DNA from: Corythucha ciliata
Taxonomy: Eukaryota; Arthropoda; Insecta; Hemiptera; Tingidae
Direction: 5' to 3'
Assembly: GCA_038030265.1 (NCBI GenBank)
Contig: CM075943.1
Span: forward strand, 40,610,001-40,674,000
Length of the DNA: 64,000 bases
The notes under the pieces are model-generated. The model was not told the origin of the DNA. It searched no databases and saw only the letters and a list, made by a program, of their open reading frames with translations. The position numbers and the translations under genes are program-made. The stretch's first letter is position 1, and every line of letters begins with the position of its first letter. Positions 22,190 through 35,094 of the stretch are shown here, piece after piece.

Positions 22190-23650
22190 CCCGTGAAATG
22201 TCAACACTTTAGAGGAAAATATCAACTAAATTTGGAGCTTTCTGTCCGAAAATCAATATATTGCACGTTCACGTCTTAATTTTGCTAAGAACCCGATCTA
22301 GCGCCCTGAGGAAAAGCCACAGTGTCACAACATTTTTGAAATAAATACTATCTCCGAAATTGGAAATTTCCTGGTTTTTTGAGCAGCAAGTCTTTCCTGG
22401 CTTTATTTAAACAGGTTTCACGGATTATAGTTCAATCTGGCTGGTTGCGGACCCCGACAGCGACCATAGCCCCACGAATAGCAACATTGAGGGTCAAGCA
22501 TTGTGATTGCAAGTTCGGGGTCTTAATTTTGAGCAAAATTACAAGTTTTCCGGCTGAATAAAAAATTGCAAGTTCTGTGTTTTATATCTTGCGAAAATGC
22601 AAGATTCGCGTCTGAATTCTCAGGCAAATGCAAGTTTCGGGTTTTACTTTCGTAGAAATTGACAGTTTCGGGGCAAAATATCCGTAAAATTGTAAGACGG
22701 CAATTGTTTTATGTGGGCTCAGACCTCAGGCCAGCCGGCCACGGGTTGGCATGGCGTCATGGGCTGACAATGCTCCCCCCTCCACCTAAAATTGAAACAT
22801 TTGACTCTAACAGTTGCGGAAAATTCACGTCATTGCGTGTTTCACGTCTTAATTTCGGTGAAATTGTAAGTTTCATCTCATGTTCCCTTGGGAAAAGAAT
22901 AATGGTGTTTTTTTAGTGGGTGCGGACCCTGGGCTAGCCGCTCTCGACTGCACCGTAATACCCTGACGAATAGAATGAAACATTGATGGATAAATATTTG
23001 TGCGCTTGTAATTTCGGGCCCTTTGAGCGAAATTACAAGTTTCCTTGTGGAATTTCCACGAAATTAAATTATTCGGGCCTTTATTTAAGTGAAATTACAA
23101 GTTAGGGCCTTACATTTAAGCAAATGTAAGTTTTGTTTTTTTTTTTTTCGTGGTGACGGATTCAACAGGCCAGCCGGCTCCAACTGAGCCCAGAGCCTGA
23201 CAAATTCCCAGGAAATTGAAAGTTCTATGACCGAATATCCACGGCAATGCGACATTCGGGTATTTATTACTTCAAAAATGTGTCTAGGGTCATAATTTTT
23301 AATTTAAACAAAATTGCAAGTTTCGGTGCCTTTTTTGTGGTGGCGAAAGTCTGGCTGCAGCCGGGCTCATCATCGCAAAGCCTGACCATTTAGCATAAAA
23401 TTGTAAGTTTCCTGGCTGAATATTAACGAGATGGACAATTTCGGGTCTTGATTTAAGCGAAATTGCCCGTTTGAGGGCTTATTTTGTGGCGGCGGAACCC
23501 AGGCTAGTCGGTACCAAAGAGCGCCAAAAAGATGACGAATACTTCAGAAATTGGAAGTTTTCTAGCTGAATATCCGCGTGATTCGAAGTTTCGGGCCGTA
23601 ATTTCGGAGAAATTGCAAGTTTTGGCACCTCGTTTTTGTGATTGATGATG
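22190..23650 (+). repeat. Array family E with a higher-order module
   Basis: Units of about 30 bp carry 'gaaattgcaagtttcgggtct' and 'taatttt' phrases. Every 150-290 bp the run is broken by a GC-richer module of the type 'gcggaccc-ggctagccgg ... gcctgacgaat'. Modules start near 22437, 22728, 22921, 23153, 23341, 23492 and 23646. This alternation of many short units and one long module is a higher-order repeat. Confidence 0.75.
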
Positions 23651-24019
23651 ACAATCGGCACTGGACCGGTTCGGTCACAATCGGGAGCACCTCAAGCTTG
23701 GATGACTTCTCCCCTCCTTATCATTGTCTGACGTTTTCATAGTTGAGACTCCATTTTCTTAGGGTTTTGGGGGATAAACCCCCATAACCCACCCCGTAAA
23801 TCCGCCACTGTTTCGTGGGTATTTTAACAGGAAAAGTGGATTTTGGCATCCCATAACTGCATGAAGATTCCTCATCAGAACGGGTTGTTATATGTATAGG
23901 TTCCAAGAGGGCAATAAAGTCTCGGAAATTTACTGAATGCCACAAAAAATTGCGGTTGCCACGCGAACTGCGCACTCAGATCTGACTAATTCTGTAATGA
24001 ACTTGCCTAAACTGGTCCC

Positions 24020-24470
24020 CGTCAAAAACTTGAGAAAACCCTCATTTTACTTGAAGTTAAGAAAAGAAAACCAAATCGTGATTATATTTGGTAACTTCAT
24101 AACTGCGAAATAGAGCGATTACGCTAATCCTCAGTTTCTGAATAGGGCGGCTAAAAATGAGAAGGCGCGCTAAAGTGCCATTTTCGGGGAAAATATGCGG
24201 CTACAAAGTTTTAAAAGAGCTCTAATTCGTGGCTAAAAGTGAAGAAATGGGTTAACTTGAGGATAAAATTGAGAAGAAGTGCTCATCCACGGATAAAATG
24301 GAGAGAAAACTCGAGAAATTCACTCTTTTAGAAAGAGTGTAAATCCCTAAATTGGAACTTAAACGATAATTCGCACAATTTGGTTTTGAATGCGCTAAAT
24401 TTTTGTTTAGAAATAGCCATAACCACGAAATTTGGTTTCTGAAAGAGCCAAACACTCAAGATTAAGCAGA
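24020..24470. repeat. Mixed family C and D units
   Basis: Forward C-type units ('gctaattcgtggctaaaagt', 'aaaattgagaag') occupy about 24040-24310. D-type units in reverse orientation ('gaaatttggtttctgaaagagcc') follow to 24470. Confidence 0.6.
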
Positions 24471-24479
24471 TAATGAGCA

Positions 24480-27400
24480 AAAATGTCTGGTCTTTCGGTC
24501 GAATGCTTTGGATTTCACGACCAGATCCCCGTTGTTTTATTCATGATTGTGTGTGTTGATGGAGAAAGTCTGGTGGCTAATCGTCGTACTGGACCCCCAA
24601 AGCAGCTTGCTGCGACGAAGAAGTTCACCCAATGATTCCTAGGGTATTTTGGTGGGAAGAGGGCAATTTACTGCTTTTTTGGACTTCCATGAAATAAGAT
24701 TGTGAGAATAGAAGAAAACTGGTTCGGGTTATCCCTTTCTAACGTATATAAAGATCTTTCACTCATACCAGTGACTACGCCTCTATAATATAGCAGTTTT
24801 TGAAATAACTTTGTACTCCATAATCACTAGGAAGGCGTAATTGAAAAAATAGGGGGACGTACTAGGTCAATCTTTGTCAGTCTGGCTGTTTTCTGAAAGT
24901 CGAGGAAGCGTTAAAAAAAATATAATAACGCAAAAACAATTATCCATCACCAGTGTACAATTTAGAAACAAAAAAAGGAATACGAATTATCCATTTTCAT
25001 AAATAGAACCCTTCACTAAGGGGATACAGATGTACACATTAAACAGCTGGATGGTTATCAGGAGCAGAAAGGGAGGATCCTTGATTCTTCGACATTTGGT
25101 TACTAGGGCGCTGTACTGAGAAATACAAATATATACGTATACCAGTCATTATATACCTTGATTTATTTATAATTGAAATCCATGCAATAAAATAGGTTGG
25201 AATAATTAGGTACGTTTCAGGAATAGATTAGCCGGATCGCCGGATATGGACTGATAGGGCGATAGTTACGCGTTCCGTATGCCGTTTGAAAACAGCTAGA
25301 AGGAATTTTTCCTTTGGTTTTTTTTGGAAGAGATTTCCCGGTCTGATGCACTGTTTTTACCTAACCAGGTAGAACGTGGGAGGGTCTGTTATGACGGTTT
25401 GTGGGGCTAGCCACGTCAAATAGGGGGGGGGGGAGGAAGCTGGACCCCAGACAGACCGTTCCTCATACAACACACTTTACTTGAGACGCGACTGACACAC
25501 AAAAAATGTATATAAAAATCCTTCTAAAACCGGGAAGAATGAGGAAAAAATTGATGTTTTTTTGTTTTGTGTTTTTTTTTATCTCAAAATATTCAGGGGT
25601 CTTATAGCTCAGGTCAGAAAATTCGTTGTCTTCAAGAATCCGAAAATACGGTGAGGACCACACTAGACACAAATAAATAAAAATCCCAGACGTTATAAAA
25701 CTACGTGCAGCCCTTGGTCGTAATAATTTTCGGGTATAATTAACGATAAGAATCTTCTGTTAAAACTCTTGGGAAATGAATTTTGATGCCGTAAAAAGGG
25801 AGAATCCACCCTTTACAATACTTCAGACTTCATTGTTTTCTTGTTTTCATATTCCCTTACTCCTTCCCTCTCTTTCACTCAGCTGGTTCATCAATCGCCA
25901 TCGCTCCGCTTCTCCTTTTTATTTTTTATTTTTAACAAAGGCCTAATGAGAAGGACTATTGTAATTTCGATAATCAGAAAGGAGAAAAAATGGGTCGCAC
26001 AAACCTCCCTCCCGTCTATTCCACAACCCATTACTTTTATCTCTCATTAATTCCTCGATGCCGGGGTCCTTGGAGAGCCGTCATTGTGTCGCTCGGCTCA
26101 AGGCCCCTGGTGGCTTATCGCAATAAGGTGGAAACAATGAAGCCACCATCACACCATGCTTTTGATACGTTCGGAAAAAAAAAAAAAAAAAAAATGTAAT
26201 AAACAAAACTGAAAAGAAATACGGCGCTTGGGGCGCTGCAATTGGGTAAACTCTACCACACACTTCGATCCCAATAAAAATTATTGTTATAGACGGAGTG
26301 AGTTTATCGATAGATTTGAATAGATTGAATCTTTTGAAACACAGCGCCCTTCTCAGCCCCGGAGGGAGAATCCTTCATATCGAACGGATTATCTTGAACT
26401 TGAAGTTTGTAGGTTCAGTTGGGTGAAGGGGTATGGAACAGAGCATCCCTTCTCTTCTTCGGTGTACAATATGTTTTCCAAAGCACGGAACTTTGGCTGT
26501 TTTTTTTCTCTCTTCAGAATAAAAAGATTGAGGAGGAGGGTTGAGAAGGCATTAAAACTGGCAGCCAGCTGTGTCAGGAGACTTTTTTTCAGAAGAAAAA
26601 AGGGGTACACACCTAACATTTTGAAGGAAAAGACGGAGGGAAGCGTTCATTGTCAGAATCCAACCCCCTCTGAGCGGGGCACTACCTGAAAGCACAGGTG
26701 ACACAGAGGGAAAGAAATAATTGAGTCAATATCCCGGAACATCTTTTATATTCCACTGAATTTCATCGTTTTTTTCTCCCCCCCCCCTCTAGTCTCCTCC
26801 TTTCTTCTCATTCTTTCTCTCTTTATACCGCACCCTCTCATTTCATTTTCCTTATTCTCATCTAAACTCAGAAACCATTCTGATCACTTGTAATCCCGTT
26901 TAAGGAAAAAAGAAGACTGCGAAGCAGAAAAAAGGACGTTTTTATACGTGTGAAGTCGGATTTTTCTTCTTTTGTGAGGGTGGAAGTCTAGGAAAGTTGA
27001 AGGGAGGGATTGGAAAGGCCTTTTAAAAAACGAATATTTGAACACTGGCTTTCCTGTTAACTCATTCTTATTTTTTTTAAAGGAGCACGGAAGGCTTCTG
27101 AACGCTTAATCCAATAATGTTCTTAGGATTTTTTTCTGCCTTCGACTTCCTCGATTCTAAAGAGATTGATTGTGTTGTTTTTCTTACCTTTGTCCACGAA
27201 TGTGTGTGTGTGTCAAGGTGATTGATGTCACACAAAAAATAGGTTTCTGAAGAAGCGTAGACGTTGACAAACCCCCCAAAAATGAGAACAACTTTTGCAA
27301 AAGTAGAAAATTATGAACTTTAATGATCTTAAAGTTTAATCTTGAGAATTTCATGACCGACACGAATTGAAAAACATTGAAGAAATGGCCAACATTGACC

Positions 27401-27960
27401 GAGAATGCGTGTCTTAGGGTTTCCGGACACGGTGAATCTGACATTCGGCATGGATGTTTGATTCAGGTGAGTTGCGTTGTTGAAGTCTCACTGTGGTACC
27501 TCCCATTTTTGCCTATACTTAAGCACGTTTTAAAAGGCGGCACAAATTTTCCCGCAGACGGCTGACGCACAGTCGACAGCTCTGAAGTATGTCCGTATGC
27601 AAGTTCAGAACTCACTTATAACGGCTTAGGTGTCGAGAAAATCCGGCAGCGACCATGTAAAATACTCATTTTTGGACACTACAAAGGATAGGGCACTTTA
27701 CGGCCACTCTGGTTGCGATTTGGGATAAAACCGGCTGCATCTCTCAGTTTAGCATTGACTGTCCGACGGACTCCTCCTCCCTCAAAGCTGAACCCCACCC
27801 AACCTCATTTTAACCCACCGACTAAAGGTGGAATTCCTATGCTGACAACGTCAACGACAACGTGCCATTATCGGATCTGACGATCCCTGGTGGCGTTTTG
27901 GTCGGGACCGAAAAAAAATCACCCTCAAAATCGCCCACTTCTGCCTTCAGCGATTTTGAT
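24480..27960. other. Intergenic-like DNA, no gene recognised
   Basis: The sequence is AT-rich with G11 (25422-25432) and A19-type runs (26175-26194). Short frames, for example 26423-26689, show no domain. A possible splice donor (CAGGTGAG) at 27465 has no matching exon that I can defend. Confidence 0.45.
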
Positions 27961-27984
27961 AACATTGGCTCTACATTGTAGTGG

Positions 27985-28058
27985 TTTGTTGTTGTTATTA
28001 TTGCTGTTGCGGCTGTTGATGTTGTTGTTGTTGTTGCTGCTGCTGCCGCTGGGGTGCT
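27985..28058. repeat. Trinucleotide (GTT/GCT/GTG) microsatellite
   Basis: A compound run of GTT, GTT-ATT and GCT triplets, ending in GCTGCTGCTGCCGCTGG. It has no clear reading frame context. Confidence 0.8.
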
Positions 28059-28244
28059 GTTAGGGGATCTTCGTTACATACAGGGTCAACAAAGAAATTT
28101 CAGCACGCGGCTCCCAGGATTCTAAGGCCGGCCATGCCTCGTGAGAACGCTGGACAATTTTGACGGAGTTGACATCCGTACCGCTAACCTCTTTACATCG
28201 ATCTTTTGAAGAAACCAAAAACAGAGGAAACAGTTGTTTGGACA

Positions 28245-28910
28245 GTCTTATCAGCGAAATTGGGGTTTTGACTTTGAGTGAGGCAAATTCAAGAAATTGA
28301 TTTTCTGAAAGAGCCAAACTCGTGAAATTGGGGTTTTAGGAACCAAATCTGCCAACTTGATTTTTGAACACACGATTTCTTTTTTTTTTTTTTTTTCAAG
28401 TGTCAGGCGTGCGAAAGTTGTTAAAGGTGGAAACCCCATAAAATTGATTAATATCGACCCAAATCCACAGAATTGACTTTTGGTTTTTAAAGAGCTGAGC
28501 ACGGGAGATTCAGATTTTCCAGGTTACTTAATCCCGCGAAATTGTTTTTTCATTGACTCATTCCTAAAATGGGCGTTTAGATGTGCCAAAGCTGTGAAAT
28601 TGGTTTCATTCATTGCAAAATCCACGAGAATAAATTTTTCAAGAACTAAACTTCGGCGAAATTGGTTTTAAACTGACCCAACCCAGAAAGTTTCGTTTAT
28701 TGAGGCGTCAAATCTACGGATATGGAGTTTTCAGTGACTTAACATCACGAAATTAAGGTTTTCTGAGATCCCCGCGAAACGGGTCTTTGAAATAGCCAAC
28801 CCCGCAAAATTGGGTTAACTCGTAAATTGGAGTCAGTTTCACAAGTATGTTTTTTTCATCAGCGAAACCCCACGAAATTAGGTTTTTGAGACGCCAAACT
28901 CGTAAAAATT
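28245..28910 (-). repeat. Family D array, reverse orientation
   Basis: Units of about 30-33 bp read 'gaaattggggtttt' then 'gagccaaacccgc' (28250-28360, 28640-28900). A T17 run at 28379 interrupts it. It ends exactly where dispersed repeat Q begins. Confidence 0.8.
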
Positions 28911-29023
28911 CAGCGTTGCCAACTAACATTTTGCATTTCCCGTCATATCAAGCTCGAAATCCCGTCAGAAATCCATCCAAAAAAAAAAAAAAAAAAAAAA
29001 ATCCGTCAAATAAATAATGGTAG
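28911..29023 (-). repeat. Dispersed repeat Q, diverged copy
   Basis: CAGCGTTGCCAACTAACATT starts the copy, with CCCGTCA words following. A run of about 23 A (28979-29001) then splits it, before ATCCGTCAAATAAATAATGG. Confidence 0.7.
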
Positions 29024-29375
29024 CGAACAAGTACAACAGCAGTAATTTTATTGCGTAGTTTGACCAACAAATAAATAGAAATAGGCGGTCCTAGAATTTT
29101 CATCGAGTAATCCGGAAGACCCGCAGTATTCCAGGCGTTATCCCAGGAGAGTACCGAATTAGGGGCGAGAAAGGCGGACAGCCACTGGTACCCGTTCAGA
29201 TGAGACCCCCGAAAAGCTTTGGCCAGGTTTACCGAAAAGCTTTGGCCAAGTTTACGTAACGCGTCCCATAGACGACATCGTTTCTTTAATAGCGCCATTT
29301 CTAGTTTTAAAACCGTTTGTTTAGCCAAAATTTTCGTTTATTTAGCATTTCGAAACAAAAATCGGCTAATTACAA
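29024..29375. other. Unassigned segment with a short tandem duplication
   Basis: GAAAAGCTTTGGCCAGGTTT at about 29211 is repeated with one or two changes about 21 bp downstream. The reverse-strand 126-codon frame (29328-28948) crosses this segment and the poly-A run; I do not recognise it. Confidence 0.4.
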
Positions 29376-29705
29376 GCAGGAATCGAGAAAAAACTCAAAT
29401 TGGTGGGTGAAAAGAGAAAAGCTTTAACACGCGGCAAACTTTTAGACGAACAACTAATTCGCGGCTAAAATGGAGAGAAATGTTAATTCATGCTAAAATT
29501 GAAAAAAATGCAAAGTCTCCTTTGCTGGAGGCAATTTTGCCTACAAATGATGGAAAAATTTCGAATTCAGAGCTAAAAATATGCAAAAACGGTAATTTGT
29601 ATCCAAAATTGAGATAACGCGCTAATTCGTAGTTCAAATCGAGAAAAAGCGCTGCTACGATTCGGCTAAAAAATAAGGACAAAGCTCTGGTGTTAGCACT
29701 AGAAT
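29376..29705 (+). repeat. Family C array
   Basis: Clear units such as 'aattcgcggctaaaatggagag' at 29457 and 'gctaattcgtagttcaaatcgagaaaaagc' style at 29620-29660, spaced about 29-30 bp. It is followed immediately by repeat Q. Confidence 0.8.
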
Positions 29706-29710
29706 GAAAC

Positions 29711-29850
29711 AATAATAATAAAAATGTTTAAGCGATTCCGAAATTACGTTTTTATTAAAAATCCGTAATGAGTTAGACGGCATTTTCCCTCGTCAGCCAC
29801 TTTCAAAATCCGTTAGATCTGACAAGAAATCCGTCAAATCGGCAACGCTG
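29711..29850 (+). repeat. Dispersed repeat Q, copy 2
   Basis: Same order of words as copy 1: AAGCGATTCCGAAATTACG, CTCGTCAGCCACTTTC, AATCCGTTAGATCTGAC, and end CGGCAACGCTG. It is also preceded by AATAATAATA, as copy 1 is by AATAATAAGAA. Confidence 0.85.
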
Positions 29851-30080
29851 TGTTGGCTCATTCACCAATTTCACGGGTCTGAATGCTTTCCAAAACAAAA
29901 TTGCGCTTGGCTGGCCCATTAAAACCAACGGCGATGCGAGCTAACTCAAAAAACAAAAACACATTTCGCGCGGGTTTGGGTCCAATGGCAAAACTTATTT
30001 GACGCGATCAACCCCTTGAAAAAATGAATTCTCACCGAATTCGCTCGTTCAAACCAAATTTGGATCTATACTATGGAAAC
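29851..30080 (+). repeat. Family D remnant
   Basis: Units such as 'ttggctcattcaccaatttcacgggtctgaatgc' style recur for about 200 bp, including 'gctaactcaaaaaac' and 'ctcgttcaaacc'. Confidence 0.55.
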
Positions 30081-31168
30081 GTGGATCTATATTATGTTAT
30101 GCGGCAAATTGATTGAGTGTTGTGCTTTTCAGTCTATGAGGGGGGCGGGGCGTCCCGAATGTACGACTTCATTAAATTCGTTGATAAAGAATTTAAGAGG
30201 GTTTCTCATGTTTTTGGATGATATTCCACTATAGTGGGGCGGTTTGTTGCAATAAATGACCGAAATAAATAGCTCAACATTCATGTTTTATATCTGAATC
30301 AAACGAATAACAACAACATCTATAAATTAATCCAATGAATAAAAGATTTTTATCTTCTCACACCTAATGACATTTAACTTTTGGCAAAAGTTCTCGAGGA
30401 TTGGAACACGATAGGTAAACGAACTATTAAAATTGGCGACAGATGTTCGTTTGTTTATAAAAATAAAATCAACTTGTGAAGAAAAACGTTGAAAAATGGA
30501 CAGTTTTTTCGTCTGTTTTAGAAATTCTAGAGTCATTTTATTATTAGAAAGTATTTCAAAAATTTCATAAATAAACAAGTTTCATCGTGGAGAGATCCAT
30601 ACGATTTGAAGGCGGAGAGAGTCAAGGAAGAAGTGTACAAGCATAAATACATCTTAGGCTCTAAGTTGTGACAGAAGCATACAGGTGGTCCATATCTTTT
30701 CTCCCTCATTTTTTCCATCTTCTAATGACTCCCATTGTCTGTGGGAAACTCGACCATTCCATTCGTGTTATTTTGGCACCTTCCGTAGGATACCTTTTTT
30801 TTTTTTTTTTTTAAAACGCTCACATTTTTTTTCACCTCCCTAACCACTCAATCTTTTCTCACAGCGGAGCTTCCAAGATATTTCTGACAACTTAGACACA
30901 TGTTTGATCGGCCCGTTTCTTTTCTACGTGGGATATTTTCGTGCTCGCCTTCATAGCACCTTCATTTTAAAAGAAAAAGTGGTTTCACAATTCGATATTT
31001 GACAGGTTTTTTTTTTTTTTTTTTTTCGTTTCAAGAAGTGACGCCCCGGGGGCGATATATTTCTGTAATATGCTCAGACATAGGGTCGTTCCAATACACG
31101 GAGCGGTCTGCCTAAAATAGAGAAAATATTTCACTACAAAAAAAAACAAGAAAATTATCCGGTAGACG

Positions 31169-31203
<35 letters not shown>

Positions 31204-33385
31204 TAAAAAATGTGGCTGTGGTGCGGGAAGCCGAGTTCCGCAGGATTATAATCACAACTACTCGGCTGGGGGAAATATTTCTCATGGAAGAGGAGAAAAA
31301 CCAGCTCGATTCAGAAAAAAAAAATTAAAAAAACTATATCATCTATTCACCACAAAAGACAGGCGGGACAATTTTTTTTATTCAGCGAGGAGTGAGGGGG
31401 CCACATTCTTTTTTAATTTTTTATTAAATTCCATCTCTACCAACTCCGCCAACATCGCCGTTATTTTTCTCAATTTGTCAACATTTCTTAAATAATATAC
31501 CCGTGACACTAATACCCCCTCATCCCTGTACCCAACACACAGACAAAACTTCCGGTTATGAAAGAATTCAGGGAGTCAAAATGATTTAACATCATCAAGG
31601 TAGCTATTTCGTGTGTCATGATCTTGACCACGAGCCTCCTTCACCGCCCGTGTGAGATGAGTGATATCCGCGTCTTATACTACCAGCAATCCTGTCCACG
31701 CCTTTTTTTTATACTTCTCTCTAATGTACAAGGCCCTTTCTTTCATCTCGGAGTGTGTGTGTGTGTGTGAAAAAGAATTTGATAATAAATAATAATAATA
31801 AAAAACAATTGCACCACGGTGATAATTCACCGCGAGATCGTTATTTTGAGTTCGTTATTTTTACAAAAAGTGCTTGGGCGTTTATTTGAGTTTTTAAAAA
31901 GCGATTGTAATTCACGCATTTCTTTGACGCGAATAATAATTAATAAGCCCTCTCAGTTTTTGAGCGGCGGAGACCATTAATCATCTTTGCTATGATACAT
32001 GACCCCCCCATCCGAACCATTCGTCCCACAATTATGCAGTTTATTCCAGCCTCCGCCTTCACTAGTTTTCCTTCAATCATTGAAAATTAAAAGTAAAGGA
32101 GTTAAAGATTTCAATTGCCTCGCGAGGTTTACTTTTTGAAACACGTTGATCCAATTAGCGGGATGGATTAGCGGTGGTGAGACAAGTCTGAGGGTTTAAA
32201 CTGAAAAATTACGTTTCATAATTCATCTCGTTAAAAAGTTCTTTTTCGAAAAAGCGTATAACAAGGCATTTTGTCTAATTTAAACGATTTGTTTTAAACG
32301 ACTTGAGAGATTAAAGCTTTAATGCACTAGTTAAAGTAAATGAATGACAAATGGGGGGGGGGGGTGCTGTATCCTTTAGTCTGCGTTTAGTGATGATCTT
32401 CTAATTTGTCTAAACAATGTTTTTTCTCTCTTTCTCACTCACTCACTCACACTCTCTCTCTTTCTCGTCAGGATTCTATTAAGTCAACGTCCTTGGATGA
32501 GCAACCCAAAATAATACAAAGAATTTACCATTTATCGCCTTCCCCCGCTCCACTCCTTTCAGCCACATTCGTATACAATTCCAAAAAAAAAAAAAAAGTT
32601 TTCGGGATGGGAAGGCAATCATGTGCCATGACTGCGCGGAATGCTTCACGCCCACGACACGACTCATCTCATTAGATATTCGGCTTATTTCAATACGGTT
32701 TGGTTGGTTTGGGGGTGAGAAGGAACTGAGGAGTTTGGAGGAGGGGTGGGTGGGGGCGATGATGAAGGAGGCACTTCAAAAAAAAAGCGAGAGAATTCTT
32801 ATTAAAAAAAAAAAAAAAATACAACAGAATTATGATTTGCAGCGTCTTTTTAAAATATATTAAATTATTCAGACTATATAAAATATAAATATAGCTATAT
32901 AAAAGCTTTGCGAAAGCAAAGAGGTTAGTGTCGATGAGGCCGTTATTTCCCTCAACGACACGGTAGATATACAAGTATATTTTGTATGTATGTGTAAACC
33001 CTAATGAGCGCGCATGGGGAGCGCTTAAGAACGTCAGACCAAATAATTGACGCTTTGGTGAGTCCTTGAAGAATGGTGATGGATCGGAATTGATGAGTTT
33101 GACGGTGTTATTGGGCCGGAGTTTCATCTCTCACGGAATTTCACGAAAAAAAAAAAAAAAAAAAAAGAAGTGATGCGGAAGGAGGTGAGTGACTTGTGAA
33201 AAGCAACATAATAATTCTTTTTTCGCTTGGGAAATTAACTTAGTCAACCCTTCAAAGTGAAGTGACACTTTTCATCCCGAATCCCGATATTCAGCGATAT
33301 TTCCGCGGTGATATCACTCAACATCCAGGAACTTACGTGTACCTACTATACTACCTTTTATTACACAATTCGAGTTTCGGTATAT
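30081..33385. other. Intergenic-like DNA with microsatellites
   Basis: It contains a (GA)n run at 31171-31203, a (GT)n run at about 31751-31769, a (CTCA)n/(CT)n block at 32432-32468, A/T homopolymers and a G12 run at 32352-32363. No gene is recognised; the short frames lack domains. Confidence 0.5.
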
Positions 33386-33397
33386 AAAAAAAAAAAG

Positions 33398-33473
33398 CTC
33401 CCCGACGGTATTTGAACCCCCAACCTCCTACACTAGTAGTCGTACTGCGAGGGATCAGCTAAGCCAAATCCCA
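33398..33473 (-). pseudogene. tRNA-like pseudogene or SINE head
   Basis: On the minus strand, TGGCTTAGCTGA matches a Pol III A box and GGTTCAAATACC (complement of 33407-33418) matches a B box. They are spaced as in a tRNA. A run of 11 T (complement of A 33386-33396) follows about 10 bp later and would serve as a Pol III terminator. The acceptor and anticodon stems pair poorly and no anticodon can be assigned, so this is a pseudogene or SINE promoter head. Confidence 0.6.
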
Positions 33474-33499
33474 CATAGGATACAAGCCTGGAGAAATCC

Positions 33500-34440
33500 G
33501 TTTTTCAGTTACATTATATGAACTCATCGAACCAAACAGATCTATGAAACTGTGTTTATTCATGGTCAAATACACGATAACGGGGTTTTCAACAGCTAAA
33601 CCCCTGCGAAATTGTTTTGAGCAAGCCAATCTCATGAATTTCGTTCCATGAAAAGAGGCAAACCGTGAAATTGGTTTTATTTAAAGACGAATCCGTGATA
33701 ATGGCAATTCTCTATTTTAAGGTCCTCTATCGTTGGATTTGCGGTACAAAGTAGTACCGAAGGTAGTTTTAAATAGACAATGCCCTAGGAAAGTAAATGG
33801 AATATTTTCTGACGTTTACCTATATGTTTTAGATGATTTTTAGTGTTCTGATGATGACGCAGGGGCGTTGAAAAAGCACTTAGCGAATAAAGGCAACGAG
33901 CGTGGAGAGACTCGATTTTATTGGTTCACTGCTCCATGATAATGGGGTTTTCAGCGACTGAACCCGCTGTGAAATTCGATTTTTGAAGAGCCAAGCCCGT
34001 CAACATGGGATTTGAATGAGCCAAACCTACAAAATTGATTTCTGCAGAGAGCCAAACCAGTGAAATTGTTCTGCTGTGAGTGCTATCCTCGCAGAATTAT
34101 GTGTTTTGACGAGCTAAACCCGTGAAATTGATTTTCAAGTGGGTTGTTCTGTGAATTTTGTTATCTGAAGAGCAAAACCAGCAAAATTGAATGATTTTTT
34201 CAGTGATTGAAACCCGAAAACAAGGTTTTTGCAGAAGCCAAACCCATGAAATTGGGGTTTTCAGAGCCGAATTCACAAGAATGGTTTTTCCGATTGGCCT
34301 CATCACGAACTGGTAGCTGAGTGGTGGTGTTGGTTGGTGAGGAGACGAGGGGACCAGCTAGGTCGAGACTATCTTTTTGAGATTTGAGACCAAACAGATT
34401 TGGGACTTTCCCAAAATTCAGCTGAGTGGCCACCACAACA
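33500..34440 (-). repeat. Family D array, reverse orientation
   Basis: Units of about 30-35 bp with 'gtgaaattggtttt' and 'gagccaaaccc' words, clearest at 33590-33700 and 33950-34290. The stretch 33715-33920 is not repetitive. Confidence 0.75.
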
Positions 34441-34449
34441 GCACCCCCA

Positions 34450-35090
34450 GACAGCTATGAATTGCCTGGTTTTACGGTTCAGACTACCGATTAAAATCGG
34501 TCGGAGCTATAACCAAATAGCGGGGCTTTAAATTTAAAGTACGCGCTCTCGCCGGATCATCTCGTATTTTGGAAATTGTCCTCTATTTATTCCGCGAATT
34601 ATACCCACAGGGACGACAGGTGTGCTAGAAAAACTACTGATTTTCGCTCAAGGAACACACCGCGCCCAGAAATAGAAATTTGCAATCAACCACTGGAGGA
34701 CTGATTATTACGTCAAAAAACTTACTATTTGACGGAGTTTCCGCATTTAACATGAAGCATGGTCCTCCCCCTGCATAGCTCCAATATCACGTTTTAGCGA
34801 AAATTTCCTCCAGGACTCCAAAAATGTTCCCTAGGTGTGATTCTTGGATGATGGCATCAAGAGGTAGCCCAAAAAAGCGATTTACAGCCCACCCCGTCAA
34901 CTTTGCAACCGTCCTCATCTTTAACTCATTCCAAGCCATTTCCGATAGTCTTTATTGCCAATTATGATCTCTGTGCTCGATGGAGGTGAGCTCCTGTGGC
35001 TCAATAGCCATCACTATTTAAATGCTGCACCTCAGTATCATGAGGTCAGGGCTGTCCGTCCCTCCCAAGCTAAAAATCACCCCCCCCCCC
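34450..35090. other. No gene seen
   Basis: Unassigned sequence between two reverse-oriented family D arrays. A C10 run sits at about 35080-35090. Confidence 0.4.
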
Positions 35091-35094
35091 CGTA

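Noticed and set aside
27460..27475. Splice donor-like CAGGTGAGT words (also near 33184 and 61345)
   Set aside because: Isolated matches without a supported exon; expected by chance in 64 kb.
28948..29328. 126-codon reverse frame (LWDALRKLGQSFSVNLAKAF)
   Set aside because: It ends in poly-Phe from an A/T run, overlaps repeat Q and a tandem duplication, and matches no family I know.
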